Notes: a model not told the origin generated them from the letters alone. A DNA stretch of 64,000 nt from Panulirus ornatus (GCF_036320965.1 NC_092225.1:1877256-1941255); one strand, 5' to 3'. Shown: positions 43,136-61,060, counted from the first letter of the stretch. Translations and numbers: made by a program.

Positions 43136-43175
43136 CGTATGTCAACAGTCTCCGGATCTTTGTTGATGTTTCCAG

Positions 43176-43297
43176 CTGATGGCAAGGCAGCGACCAACCC
43201 TCACTCTCTCACTCTCCCCGGCCTCACTCGCTCCAATTGATGGCGAGGTAGCGACCAACCCTCACTCACCCACTCACCCCGTCCTCACTGCCAGGAT
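43176..43297. repeat. Two-copy direct repeat of about 62 bp
   Basis: TGATGGCAAGGCAGCGACCAACCCTCACTC recurs as TGATGGCGAGGTAGCGACCAACCCTCACTC 62 bp later, followed by similar CACTC and CGG/CGT-CCTCACT ends. Confidence 0.85.
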
Positions 43298-43326
43298 GCA
43301 ACACGAATAGTGTTTGTTTACTGATG

Positions 43327-43334
43327 TGACGTCA
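43327..43334. promoter_or_regulatory. CRE-like palindrome TGACGTCA
   Basis: Second perfect CRE core in this unique region. Confidence 0.35.
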
Positions 43335-44550
43335 CGGTGGGTATGACTCATTGTCACAACTAGATCATCGTAGATATTGGGTTGAGTTGCTTCACAGATG
43401 AATTGTAAGTGTGAGTCAGGGACGTTTTGCGCACACTGAATCAATTTGTTCATTGACGGATTGTGTGAGTGTTGGAGGGAAGCGGTCGTGCGTTTGTGTA
43501 GCGAACACTGAACATCCGGTGAACTTTGAAACAAGATAGGAATTTCCCCATTGCAGCTGCAGCTCATTTTTTCTCTTTTTTCCCCCACGACGTATGGACA
43601 CAGGAAGTAAAGGTGAATCATGTATGAAAAAAACTGATGTGTGTTTTTGCAATGTTTTTGTCCTGTAATTATATCTGGCTGGGGGTGAGTTACTGCGACC
43701 TGAGCCAGACCCAGATGTTCACCGGTACGTTATAATGCTCTTTGGCCTCTGGCTCTCACACAGTGGTCGATACAGATGATTATTATCCTACTTCCTTGTT
43801 AAATATACACCATAACTCCCTGACTTTCCTCATTACCCTCCCAGGTTCCCGGTCATGTAATTTAGTAATAGCCAACAATTTACTGTATGGTAATGATGTA
43901 ATTATAGGTACTTAGAAGGGCAGTTAGCGCGAACGGATCCTCCCCATCCTGTTGTAGTATAGAGGCGTGTAACACAAGCTGCTATTAACCTAGTTAATGT
44001 TGGAAAATATATATGGAAAATATATTTCAGGCAGTTAGGAAAGGGGGTGGGAGGGGGTTACCGCCTCGCCATAGTCAAGCCACGGGGTTAGGGGCAGGAA
44101 CAGGTGAGGTTTGATTAGAGTTAAGTGGGCCGAGGTGTCACAGACTGATCACACAACAGGTGCAAAGTGCTAATTAGGAAAGACAAGAGTGTGTGATGTA
44201 GAGGAATGCACACCAGCGGGTGGGCAGGTGTGTGGAGGGAGGGAGGAGGGAGGATACCTCGTGCGAGAGGGATTAATTCTGATATTGGATCTAGTTGGGT
44301 TGTTAGGGTAGGGAGGGAAGGTTCCGAGGCCAGGAAATTAGGAGGGGAGTGAAATTAATAAGGTTTTTGTGGCAATATGAATCGCGGTGTTAATGGATGT
44401 TGTTATTATCGCCGTGTATGGGACAGACAAGGTGTTTTTACGACGCGCTCTCAATCCCCTTCATGGTGGATGCAGTCTGTTCCCTGTGGTTGTCCTTCCG
44501 CTCTTGTTCCTTTACAGAGTTTTCTTTATACTTTCGTTCCCGTGCATTCA
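43335..44550. other. Unique sequence, possible regulatory region
   Basis: Non-repetitive, less AT-rich than most of the window. Overlapping minus-strand ORFs at 43274-43621 (115 codons) and 43416-43652 show no known domain and are not called genes. Confidence 0.4.
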
Positions 44551-44722
<172 letters not shown>

Positions 44723-45092
44723 CTAACGTAGCATCATACACTAGCAAGAGTCAGGCACAGGGCGGACCAGGACGCCTCACAGTGAGGGAGGTGGGAGACA
44801 GAAGAGCCTTCAGAAGAGGACAAGAAAATTATGAGTTGTGTCAGATGGGTAGTCGACCGGCTGGGCGGCTGGTGGTGGTGGTGGTGGGGGAGTCGTGTGC
44901 TGCGTTTATAGTTGGGGTCTGTAAACAAGGTGGGGGAGAGACTAGGGAGGAGGGGAAGCGGAGGGATAAGGAAAGAGAAGATAGGAGAAAAGTGAGGGAA
45001 AGGAAAACTAAAAGGAAAGGAGAGGAGGGAGTGTGGGCGAGGAGGGAATGGTTAAGCCAGGGAAACGAGCGGCTAAGCTAGGAGAGAGGGAT
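44723..45092. other. Purine-rich unique sequence
   Basis: G/A-rich on the plus strand; no gene recognised. Confidence 0.4.
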
Positions 45093-45351
45093 GGGAGGGT
45101 GTTGATAAACCATGGGAGGAAATGTGGGAGGACAGGCGTAGGGCCAGGGGAAGAGTGAGGGGATGGGTGTGGTTAAACTAGGAAATGAAAGTGTGGGATG
45201 GGAGGGTGGGGATTAACCATGGTAGGGGATGAAGGAGGGGAGGGTGGGGATAAACCAGGGTAGGAGATGTGGGAAGGGAGGGTGGGGATACGAAATGGTA
45301 GGGGATGTGGGATGGGAGGGTGGGGATAAGCCAGGGTAGGGGGTGTGGGGA
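45093..45351. repeat. 38-bp G-rich minisatellite
   Basis: GGGAGGGTGGGG starts at 45200, 45238, 45276 and 45314, exactly 38 bp apart, each followed by ATAAACCAGGGTAGGGGATG-like sequence. An earlier degenerate unit starts at 45093, with an interrupted stretch between. GGGAGGGTGGGG has G-quadruplex potential. Confidence 0.88.
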
Positions 45352-45810
45352 GGAGAAGAGATGAGGAATCTGGGACGTGGTAGTGTAGGTAAAGTAAGGA
45401 GAGAGGGTAAGGATGCGTAGATAAGGTAGGGAAAGGTATAGGTAAGTGTAAGGAGGTAAAGGGTCTGGATGGGTCAGTAGCAGGAAGACTGTACAGAAGG
45501 GAAGAGAGGGAGAAGATGAGAAGCTGAGATTGGAGAAGAGAAACAGAGTAAATGAATGGGGAATGAGTGCAAGGAAACAGGAAAAGGAAAATAGGAAATG
45601 TATTTCTTGAGATAATAGGTAGAAACGTACTGGAATAGTGGTCAGAGGGGGAGAGTGTTGTAATGAGATGTGGGAAGATAGGTAAGATGATGATAGAAGT
45701 ATGGGTAAATATGAGTCAGTGCATGTAAAGGTAGCGTTACACTGACTCAGAAAATAATGGGTTGAAAGGTTGTGAGGAAGTGAGAGGAAGGATAAAAGAA
45801 GTATGCCTCA

Positions 45811-46065
45811 CAGGTGGTAGCCAAGAGGGATACTGGGACAGTGGGTGCACAGGAAATTGGTAAGATAGGGTGATAATGGGTCTGCAGGTAATAGGCAAGA
45901 AGGATATTGGGCACTGGATTCATAGGTTCGCCACAAGGATGGTGGTTGCTCAGGTTGTGGGTAAAATAATACTTAGGTAACTGGTGTACAGGTCGTGGGT
46001 AAAAGAGGATGATAATAATGGTTGCACAGGTAGTAGGTAAACTAGTAGTGGAAGAACTAGTGAAA
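45811..46065. repeat. Degenerate minisatellite of about 38 bp
   Basis: CAGGTNGTGGGTAA-like words start near 45811, 45850, 45885, 45922, 45951, 45989 and 46027, mostly 35-39 bp apart with one 29-bp step, each followed by a GGATGATAATGG-like half. Divergent from the 45.1-45.35 kb array but with the same period. Confidence 0.6.
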
Positions 46066-48593
46066 GGGTATAAGGATGATAGATGTATTGGTAATGGTCT
46101 AATGAGTATAAAGTTAATAGGATGATAAACATATAATGAATGTAGGTAGGGAGGGAAGTGGGTAAATGATGAATGGTAAAAGAGAGATTTGACGAAAGGT
46201 AAGTTGACAGGTGAAAGGCAAGGGATATACTAAGAAATAGCTGTTAAGATAGCGGTACAATGAACACGTTATGAATGGTGTCATGAGCGGTACATTACCT
46301 CAATCAGGAAAGATGAAACTATAGGCCATACAGTTATGGTAACAGATAGCAAAGAAAACCAAAAGCAACAATTTTCGACAACACTTTCAGGAGAGAAAGG
46401 ATGATCATTATAATCCTCCTGAAGAAGGCGTCGTCGAAACTAGACGAGAAGATTAGATTCCTGAATCTTGCTTTCAGTTTTCGCAGCTACGGTTTAGCCA
46501 TTTGTCACTATGGTTAACAACGTATCCTGGTAACGGTTTGCAACTGGCTGTCTAATGAGTCTCTTTCCAATACAGGTAGGGAGGGTGTAGGGAGGGTTTG
46601 TGAGCACCGTTGTTTGTTGTGGTTTACATAGGGTTCAATAGATTAATAAGTTAATAAAGTAGGTATAATGTGTGAGAGGTGAACATTAAGCTAGAGGGAG
46701 ATTACCACGCCATGGCTGTTGATTGTTCAAAGAAGGACTATTGTGTTTGTTTCATTGCTTGCACCGCTAAACTTTAGAAGTCTTTACCGCCTCATATTTT
46801 CTATAAGATTATCATCTAATCTTTTTTCCTTGTTTTCTTCGTTTCTTCTGCAATTTTCATGTTTCATTGAAGGCCCGGCTTCAATGGAAACTTTTCCTCT
46901 GACTGGGGTCTTCGTTAAAGAACAATTAAAGATGCGTTAGAGCTAAATGGAATGATAAATATTGAAAATGAGCGACAAAAAGCAGGTTGTTAAGTGCATA
47001 GGAATTAGGGTAATGGGAAAGGAATAACGAGCAAATGATGAGATGATGGATTAGCTGCAAATATGGAGTGATGAAATAATGACTTCCATTGCGATTAACG
47101 TAAAGAGTAAGAGAGAAGTGGCATAATGGGTAAGGCAGAGACAATGGGTACACAAGTGAGATATTAAGGAATAATGTAACACTAGGCTTAGGTAATGATG
47201 GTAATGGATAGGTGATAATGGAATGATACTAAGGGGCGTATGATGGCGAGCGAAATAATGTAATGATAGTGTGATAATTTCTTAAGGGGTGGAGTAATGG
47301 TTACGTATGAATGCAACAGGTAGAAGAAGGTGGGTAATGGGTAAGGGGAATATGATAAAGAGCAATTTAATGTGATAATGGTATGACTGTGTTGTGACGG
47401 GTGGGTGAATGACAGGTGCATGTGAGTGTGACAACAGGTAAGGGGTGGAAGGATAATGGGTAATGGGAGGGTGTATCCCTTGGAAGTGTCGTCCTCAAGG
47501 TTTCTCATTATCATAAACCAACATACATTAATTTGCATGACAATCCGAATCTCCTGATGTTCTTCGCTGTCTCGTGACAGTGGCTCCTTCCTGGGAGCCG
47601 TAAAGTGTGTTACGGAGCAGAGCCCACAGACTGCTCCCTGCGCTGTAGAGTGCGCAGAATCCTAGAGGTGCGTTGTAATGTATACACGAACGATACTCCC
47701 ATGTGCAGGATAATTGGTAGCAAAATGTGAGGATGCTACACTCTGAGCAGAAACTGATACATTTTCTAGTACGCGCAGATGTTCTTGTGTATATTAGAAA
47801 TCCTGAGAGTTTCATATGAGTTGTTTGAGAATTTCTGAAGAATTGTGATATGCTCAGTGATTTTCGTATCCGTACACAGTGCACATAAGAGATTTCATAT
47901 ATTTCATAAGTGTGACCGAGGAAGGTGGGAGGGCACTGTAAATTTCACAGTAACTCTAATGTGTATCATGTACGTAAAAATGTTCAATTATTTGTGTAGA
48001 AATTTACCACCGCCTATAGTATATATGTAAGAACTTGTATTTGCTTTGTAAAAAGTACATAAGCTGATGGTTGCATAATGAGGACTTAGCTTTTGTGACT
48101 GATTGGGTGGTTGGGGTTGGGGTGTGTGGGGTGGAGTGATTTACACACTGGACCCACACTGGGAGGTACCCTCACACAGTCTGCAGACACCCTGACTGAA
48201 CCACAGCGGCCTGTAGATGCATAACGAACTACGGTGAAACAAACAGGTGTGTTTTACTCTATATACCAACAGTTGACTGCGTTATAAGGTGCACATACTC
48301 ACACATCGTACGTACACTTCTCAGATAAACCCAGATGTACGTAAATGTATGAATGAAAGCAGAATGAACAGAAACTAACAGTTCCGTTGAAAAGCAAACA
48401 GGAATACTAGGCAAACCAGTGTATTATGATTACTGTATGGCCGTTGGCATCACAAAGGGAACCATTATATTAATTTTTCTCTGCTAAGCTCTGGAACACT
48501 TGTTCTTCTCTTGCCTTTTCCAAACGCATACAACCTTCCCGTTTCTGAATGGTAGGCTTTCCGCTTCCAAAGAACTTTCAGACTGTTTTTGCT
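46066..48593. other. Mostly unique sequence, GGTAATG-rich in part
   Basis: 46.1-46.2 and 46.95-47.48 kb are rich in GGTAATGGG and GATAATGG words, possibly further decay of the minisatellite. 47.5-48.59 kb looks unique. ORFs of 60-118 codons on both strands have no known motif. Confidence 0.4.
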
Positions 48594-50488
<1,895 letters not shown>

Positions 50489-50512
50489 AATGATGATGAT
50501 AATAATAATGAT
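50489..50512. repeat. Short GAT/AAT tract
   Basis: GATAATGATGATGATAATAATAAT separates two LINE fragments. Confidence 0.9.
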
Positions 50513-50514
50513 TA

Positions 50515-51262
50515 CATGGTTTAACCTGATCGCTTCACATGCTCTGGCCCAATTCACGGACAGCACGTCGCCCCCATATACCACATGGATCCAATATATC
50601 CTATACTTTGCATGTCTCTCACCCTCCTGGATGACGAAGTCCATGTATTTCAAAGCCTCTTCCACTTCATACTTCCATCTCCTCGGCCTCCCTCTCGCTC
50701 ATTCCTTGCTCCTTTTTTGCTGGTCTTTCTTCGCTCATCCTCTCTACATCTCTGAAGCATAAGGCAAACCCTGGTCAGCTTTCCCAAACAGACTGCTTTT
50801 AAGACCACATCTTATATCTCTTATGTTGAAATTTCTTACACGAACAATCTGCCTCACATCACATATCTTGCTCAGGTATTCCATTTTAACACATTCGCCC
50901 TTTTTCTTTCTTTTGCATTCAAGGCTTAATACTCACATCCATACAGCACCATCAGGACTACAGTGGACTCAGATGTACTCACCTTTGTCCTAACAGATGA
51001 TCCTTTATGTACTTAGGACCTTATCTCCCATGTTACTCCCTACAACTTGCTTCATACCCCCATAGTTCCATCTGCTTTCACGTCTGCTTCCACGTCCTCA
51101 AGGACACTCCTCCTCCTCCAAGTCCCCCTGTTCATAGTTACACCCCAATCTTGCTGTCTCATTCCTTCCTTCACCTCATTACCTTACTATTGTTCGCATT
51201 TACTCTCATCTTCCTCTCTTCGCACACACTCCCAAACTCTGTCTCCAAGTTCTGAAACAGTA
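50515..51262 (-). pseudogene. LINE fragment of a second, related lineage
   Basis: Same architecture as the LINE-X C-terminal half but clearly different. CATGCTCTGGCCCAATTCACGGACAGCACG parallels the LINE-X end; EALKYMDFVIQEGERHAKYR parallels [12 protein letters not shown]; and TTGTTCGCATTTACTCTCATC near 51.19 kb parallels the LRVNVNK segment. It ends at CCAAGTTCTGAAACAG, equivalent to the EKLQKLVTE region. Many frameshifts. Confidence 0.72.
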
Positions 51263-52223
51263 AAAGCAAATCAAATAATATAACATTCAGATAAAATGTG
51301 CGTTTAGGAGACATTTTACTGAAAATTCAGGTTCTAACGCGAAAATTATTAATGGAGAATAAATAATGTCATCAAATATTCATACAAAAACATTCCAGGT
51401 TCTTTCAGTTGTCTAGCTATCTTTTATGGGAAAATCTATCACTGTGTTGATATCCAACATATGAGTCAGTCAGAGTCGGACTCTTTGCTTGATAAAGGGG
51501 AACCAAGCTGTAAAGTATGTGAAGATAAATACACAGTAAATGTTTGTAAGACATTCAGCTGCATGGTAGGAGTGTGAAGTTCCTACTTAGAAAACTTTCT
51601 AACTTTTCACTTGAATGGAAGTCTGAGGACCTGTAAAAGTTTGAGACAATATCATGGCACAGGACAGAAACAATGCTCAATATCTTAATCGTCATATCTC
51701 AGGTAGATGGGTTCAAGGTGCTGCTATGTTCAGGGTAAGTACGAGTACCTTTGTACTGACATCATGGTCATATATCCTCCAGACTTGTCAGTATACCTGG
51801 CAAAATGTTGGTTCTGGCTTCTTATTTTTTTCGTGGGACTTTTCCCACATGAGCCCCACACATGCTGGCTTGGGGTATTTGATTAAGTGGAAGACTGGTC
51901 CCATTTGTACTCCAGAAGCCTGATGGTAGCGATGCTACCTCTCGCTCCATGATCAGGGGTCCGAGACCCAATGGTAGAGGTGTTTATATGTCCTTTGGAA
52001 TATATGCTCACATTTCATTCCTTATACTGTTGTCACAAACCCTCAGCAGCTCCAAGGTTGTACTGCATTCGTTAGCAGGTGGACGGTGAACTCTTCCGGT
52101 GTGAGAAGTTCTTTTTAACGAGATCATATTCCTTTCATCCACTGACGATGGCATAACCACGCCAGAGGTTACTTTACATACGCGATTTAATGACCTCATG
52201 CAGGCGGAGAACGGGAAGACATC

Positions 52224-52225
<2 letters not shown>
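51263..52225. other. Unique sequence
   Basis: An 89-codon ORF at 51654-51923 has no recognised domain. No repeat identified. Confidence 0.4.

Positions 52226-52295
<70 letters not shown>
52226..52295. repeat. (TA)n array
   Basis: TA tract at the 3' end of LINE-X copy J. Confidence 0.97.
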
Positions 52296-54326
<2,031 letters not shown>

Positions 54327-54550
54327 CTTTCATACTATTTGCCATTTCCCGCGTTAGCGAGGTAGCGTTAAGAACAGAGGACTGAGCCTTTGAGGGAATA
54401 TCCTCACCTGGCCCCATTCTCTGTTCCTTCTTGTGCAAAATGAAAAAAAAAAAAAATCGAGAGGGGACGATTTCCAGCCCCCTGCTCCCTTTCCTTTTAG
54501 TCGCCTTCTACGACACGCAGGGAATACGTGGGAAGTATTCTTTCTCCCCT
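54327..54550 (-). mobile_element. Module B copy 8
   Basis: ATACTATTTGCCATTTCCCGCG to GAAGTATTCTTTCTCCCCTATA; nearly full length, lacking the last CCCAGGGAT at its 5' end, where a TA array starts. Confidence 0.88.
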
Positions 54551-54690
<140 letters not shown>

Positions 54691-54720
54691 TTTGCTTTGT
54701 CGCTGTCTCCCGCGTTTGCG

Positions 54721-54724
<4 letters not shown>
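54691..54724 (-). mobile_element. LINE-X 3'-terminal stub (34 bp)
   Basis: TTTTGCTTTGTCGCTGTCTC then CCGCGTTTGCGAGGTA: only the final bases of the 3' UTR, with TA arrays on both sides. An extreme 5' truncation. Confidence 0.85.

Positions 54725-54792
<68 letters not shown>
54725..54792. repeat. (TA)n array
   Basis: TA tract on the other side of the 34-bp LINE-X stub. Confidence 0.97.
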
Positions 54793-56425
<1,633 letters not shown>

Positions 56426-56427
56426 TA

Positions 56428-56431
<4 letters not shown>

Positions 56432-56500
<69 letters not shown>
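56432..56500. repeat. (TA)n array
   Basis: TA tract before the 3' tail of module B copy 9. Confidence 0.97.
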
Positions 56501-56502
<2 letters not shown>

Positions 56503-56736
56503 TTTTTTTCTTTTAAACTATTCGCCATTTCCCGCGTTAGCGAGGTAGCGTTAAGAACAGAGGACTGGGCCTTTTTTGGAATATCCTCACCTGGCCCCCT
56601 CTTTCCTTCTTTTGGAAAATTAAAAAAAGACGAGAAGGGAGGATTTCCAGCCCCCCACTCCCTCCCCTTTTAGTCGCCTTCTACGACACGCAGGGAATAC
56701 GTGGGAAGTATTCTTTCTCCCCTATCCCCAGGGATG
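56501..56736 (-). mobile_element. Module B copy 9, full length
   Basis: Complete: T-rich tail complement, CTATTCGCCATTTCCCGCGT, GACTGGGCCTTTTTTGG, TTTAGTCGCCTTCTACGAC and CCCCTATCCCCAGGGAT. TA arrays on both sides. Confidence 0.92.
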
Positions 56737-56759
56737 ATATATATATATATATATATATA
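56737..56759. repeat. Short (TA)n tract
   Basis: About 11 TA units between module B copy 9 and a diverged LINE fragment. Confidence 0.95.
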
Positions 56760-57405
56760 ATTGTACTTTTCCACCATTTCCCACTTAGCGATGCAGAACC
56801 AGGGACAGACGAAGAAGGTCGCATTCGCGCACTTTCTTCTTTAACTGTCAATTACAGTGCACCGAAACCACAACTCCCTTTCCACAATCAGGCCCCACTA
56901 ACTTTTTCATGCTTTTTCCGGCCACTTCACATACCCTGGTTCTGTCCATTAACAGAACGTCGTCCCGTGTATATCGCCACGTTCTAATTTAATCTTTATC
57001 CTGTGTACGCATTTCATCCTCCTTCATTTTCATGCCCAGGCCGCTCAAAATATCTTTCACTCCATCATTTTATCCCCAGCTGATCTTTCCCTTTCTCCTT
57101 ATCCCCTCCACTTCTGCCATATGTATCCACTTTGTCTACTCTTCCTAATTCATTCTCCCCATATGTTCAAAGCTTCTCTTGACCACAATTCTTTTTGCTA
57201 CAATCTCTCTCCTACTATCATATTACTCACTCGATCAAATCACCTCACACTGCATTGTACTCAAACATTTCATTCCAACTCATCCATCCTCATCCGCACA
57301 TCCTCATCTAAAGCCCACGCCTCCTGTCTATGTAACATCACTGGGACTACTATACCTTCAAGCATGTCCATTTTCGCCATCCCAGAACCATCGCCCCCTG
57401 ACCCA
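56760..57405 (-). pseudogene. Diverged LINE-X-type 3' UTR and C-terminal fragment
   Basis: Minus strand. CACAACTCCCTTTCCACAATCAGG, CACTTCACATACCCTGGTTC and TCACTCGATCAAATCACCTC correspond to the LINE-X 3' UTR and C-terminal codons, with many substitutions and deletions. Truncated near CATCCCAGAACCATCGCCCC. Confidence 0.75.
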
Positions 57406-57421
57406 CTCTGTAATTTACATA

Positions 57422-57715
57422 CAAACACATGACACTACACATGACAGCTAGAGACTGAGTGTGCACAAATTTGGCCTTTTTCGTCTGTATTCCTGGCGCT
57501 ACCTCGCTGAAGCAGGGGATAGCGATGCTGTTTTCCTGTGGGGCGGGATGGCGACGAGATTGGATGAAGGCAAGGAAATATGAATATGTACATGTGTATG
57601 TATATAATGTTTGCATATGTGTATGTATATGTGCGTATGTGAGTGGACGCGCCATTTCTTCATCTGTTTCCTGGCGTTACCTCGCTGACGAGGGAAACAT
57701 CGATTATGTATAATA
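57422..57715 (+). mobile_element. Diverged LINE-X-type 3' UTR, plus strand
   Basis: ACATGACAGCTAGAGACTGAG, GTGGGGCGGGATGGCGACGAG and CTGGCGTTACCTCGCTGACG; the same subfamily as the 5.1-5.4 kb copy. Ends in a short AATAATGATAAT tract, then TA. Confidence 0.78.
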
Positions 57716-57727
57716 ATGATAATAATG

Positions 57728-57729
<2 letters not shown>

Positions 57730-57817
<88 letters not shown>
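57730..57817. repeat. (TA)n array
   Basis: TA tract after a LINE-X-type 3' end. Confidence 0.97.
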
Positions 57818-57820
<3 letters not shown>

Positions 57821-59593
57821 TACCGACACTGCAGTTGCAGTGGTAAGGCTCGTAGCCTCCGTGGTACAAGTAGTAGAACATAAGATTTAGAGCAGCAGGT
57901 ATTTCCTCTGGCCGCCGGCAGTCAGTAGTTGCCTGCAAGAAGGCCATTAAGGCTCGTCAGGTGTGATGGAGCCATTAAGACAGTCCAAACATCATCTGAA
58001 AATTATAGTTGTCAGACTCAGGGATTAAATGGTCATTTGTTAAGTTTGTCTTAATCACTGGTGTCTGGATACTAGCAACTCTCCTCCTCCCTCTATATAT
58101 CTAATAACGAGTATAGGGCTGTCTATTGGCAATGGTTAATTAAGTATTTAGCTCCTCTAGACCAGAAAGTTGAACATTGTTATTATCAGCGATTTGTGCG
58201 GCGCGACGTTCATAGATTGGATAAGATAAAACCTTTAGCGATTGGAGTTAGATCGAAATTTATCTCAACGTTTTGAATAGATTTGGTCTTACATCTACTT
58301 TTAAACAATGCAGGTCATATATACAGAAGGTGTCTTAGATAACCTGAAATTATATGGTGTCTCCTAATTGATCACTTTCCTCTGACCAATAAATAATTTA
58401 TTTAATGAGGACACAATAACAGATAACTTCTTGGGAATTATCAGGTGTTGAAAAGATAATCTCAGCATTCGAAGTTACGTACGAGTCAGTTTTAGAAAAA
58501 AGCTCATCAATGGTCTAATTGTAAATGTCTGTACACTTTTTAGATAACTGATCTTCAGATTTAGGATTTCTTCTTGGCATTCTTTTTTTAATCTTGTTAA
58601 ATGTTAGTGTCAGTGATATAAATGGCATCAGATCTTATCCCCAGACGATATATGCACCTGGGACAGACACTTGTGGGGAGATTTAGGATCTATCTTCCCT
58701 AGAAAATTAACCAGTGGTCATCAGGCCCTCAGGGTGTGCCCACCATCCTCCAATGATCACAATATCTTTCTGGTGCGTCTCACCGTCCTCCAGAGTTCAG
58801 CATAGGCTCCTGGCGTGCCTCACCATCCTCCAGTGGTCAATACTCCCTCATGGCCACCCACAGCAGAGATAAAAACATAATGAACCATCAGGACACCAAG
58901 TGACTGTGTCTAATTTTTTCTCAACTTATAACTGAGTTTTTCACCAAAGCTCAAACCACCACTGAAAAATCTAAGACCAGTTTTGAGCATGATCGATACA
59001 ACTCCATGAGAACAAATAGGAAATGATTATATAAATTACTTGTCAATCTGACACTGAACTGCCTCAAAAACTTCAGCTAACCAAGATGGACCGGTAAAAA
59101 AAACCCGTAGACATTCAGCGGAGAGGGATAAAAATCTCATGTTATAATCGTTCGAATTCCTTCATTGCCATGTAGGTATGAGGTAAGGTGGGATCATCTG
59201 CCCACCATCTATGGGATCAGATTCCCCGTTAGATAATATGCTCGTCCTGATCTGTCAATATCAAGGGGTGCGTGAGGCGAGGGGAGGGCAGTGGCCAGCC
59301 CTGCGCCCGCGGACCACCTGCTACAACGAGAACCACAACTCGAGGTACTAATTAAGTCGCCGCTCGTGCTATTAAGAGAGTCGTGTGGTTGATCTTGTAT
59401 ATTTATATACTCCTGCAGCAGAATAACATATATGGATCGGGATTTAAAGTTGGCGAAATGAGAGAGAAAAAAGGAAGAATAATGAAAATAATATTACCCA
59501 TTAGTTCCAAGGGAAGGGAATCGTTCTGTTGTTGTTTCATAACTTTACATATCGCTCAGCTCCAATATAGAGCGCTGGAGTCGCTAATTGTTC

Positions 59594-59598
<5 letters not shown>
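57818..59598. other. Mostly unique sequence
   Basis: No gene recognised. 58718-58855 holds three diverged units of about 41 bp (TGGTGCGTCTCACCGTCCTCCAG-like). Confidence 0.4.
58718..58855. repeat. Three-unit degenerate tandem repeat of about 41 bp
   Basis: GTGCCCACCATCCTCCAATGATCA, GCGTCTCACCGTCCTCCAGAGTTCA and CGTGCCTCACCATCCTCCAGTGGTCA recur in tandem. Confidence 0.7.

Positions 59599-59659
<61 letters not shown>
59599..59659. repeat. (TA)n array
   Basis: Isolated TA tract without a flanking LINE or module B. Confidence 0.97.
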
Positions 59660-59661
<2 letters not shown>

Positions 59662-59852
59662 CCCAGTCAACTATACTGGATATTGTGATATTTACATGTG
59701 CAATCAATATACACTAAAGAGTTTTATTTTCTCTCTGAATACCATCTTTATTTTATTTTTTCTTTTCCGTATGAACCAGGTTGTTTCAGCTGGAATGATT
59801 AGTATAACGAATTACTAAAGAAAATTCGATCGACGCGGGGAGGAACTTCGAC

Positions 59853-59925
59853 GCTCAGACTGGGAGGAGCTAGGTCGTGCGTCCGTTGATACGCACGTCC
59901 TCGGCTTTAACTTCCAGTCTGTAGC
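59853..59925. other. 73-nt imperfect hairpin
   Basis: Outer stem of 14 pairs (GCTCAGACTGGGAG with CTTCCAGTCTGTAGC, one bulge), a middle stem (GAGC/GCTT and AGG/CCT) and an inner stem CGTGCG/CGCACG closing a 10-nt loop. Length and shape are in the range of microRNA precursors. No mature sequence is recognised and it may be chance. Confidence 0.35.
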
Positions 59926-60155
59926 TTTGCTAAGTCGTGTCGGACTTTAATCAAACTTGGTGAGATCACTGGTCTTATTGGCCTATGGTTAATGACCCAA
60001 GATGGCGCCGAACTGGTCTTACGTCTTTGTGTTGGCTTCAGTTTTCATCATTTTTTTAGTCGCAAGTTAGCTTTACTTTACGAACCGCAACGTAGCTTTT
60101 GATCATTAAGTACGAAGATATTTTTTCTGATATTCAGAGGGTGTCCGTGTGTATG

Positions 60156-60163
60156 TGACGTCA
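60156..60163. promoter_or_regulatory. CRE-like palindrome TGACGTCA
   Basis: Perfect core in unique sequence about 150 bp downstream of a YY1-like AAGATGGCGCC. Regulatory role is inference only. Confidence 0.3.
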
Positions 60164-61060
60164 CTAACTTAACATTCTGCCTTCAGGTCTGTAATAATTC
60201 TCATAGTTTTCAAGGTCTTTCATAAACAGTGCGTGACCTTGATGTTAATACGTTACGCTTCCCCTATACTTACCCAAGACAACGTGGGGATGATAGTGGT
60301 GGTTATGAGATGTGAAATTATTGTAACAGCAAATATGAAAGTATGGTCTTGTAGAACGTATTGCAGATGATAGGTTGATGAAGAAGATGTAGAGTACAGA
60401 GCGGCAGAAGAAGGAGAGATAAACGGCGGAAGAGGTGGATACGGATAGAGCAATGACTGGGGATTGGATACACTGGTAGTTTTTGTGTACCTCCTCCTCG
60501 ACCTGTCCTGAAACTGACTTCGAGGCTTCGATGATTTTAGGCTCTGAAGCCTCGATCAATTTTGGTCGCTTTGCCGGTCGGATACAGTGTACACAAGGAC
60601 CTCATATGAACATATCCTCCATTGTATGACCCTTGCCCCAGCACTGTTCTCTCTCCTCCCCCAACCCCTACCTCTTAGCCGTCCCTTACCCTGGTCTCCA
60701 TTCACCCCAAGGCCCTCCCCTCCCAGGCCCCCTTGCCCTGCGCAGGGCCTTCCATTCCCTTCCCCCACCCTCAGCACTTCCCCCAGAACCCCGACGTACG
60801 TATGGCCCTCTGTGATGGTCTGGGACATATAGATATATATGTAGATAGACAGCCATGTCATTGATCCATTATAGTAATGTGGGGTTTGTATGAATAGAGC
60901 CGTTGGTGTCACTTGACTCATTGCGTAAAGTGAGAAAGTAAGGTACACTTTTATAAGCATGGAAATCCTTGTCTCACTCAACACACTAGGCATGAGTTGA
61001 GGTGTGTGTGATTGATATTCTACAGCTGTATGTACCTGATCCTCCACACTGAATTGAGAA

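Larger units (their letters stand above)
59660..61060. other. Unique sequence
   Basis: Less repetitive than average, with AAGATGGCGCC (YY1-like word) near 59999-60009 and a CRE core TGACGTCA at 60156-60163. The 163-codon minus ORF at 60556-61047 has no known domain. Confidence 0.4.

Noticed and set aside
43274..43621. 115-codon minus-strand ORF in unique sequence
   Set aside because: Overlaps another frame of similar length, and no motif or splice context supports it.
57850..57900. Possible SINE head (GCCTCCGTGGTACAAGTAG)
   Set aside because: No B box follows at the expected distance, and no body matches the other SINEs.
60556..61047. 163-codon minus-strand ORF
   Set aside because: Low-complexity GEG/GRG stretch opposite a C-rich patch, with no domain; likely chance.
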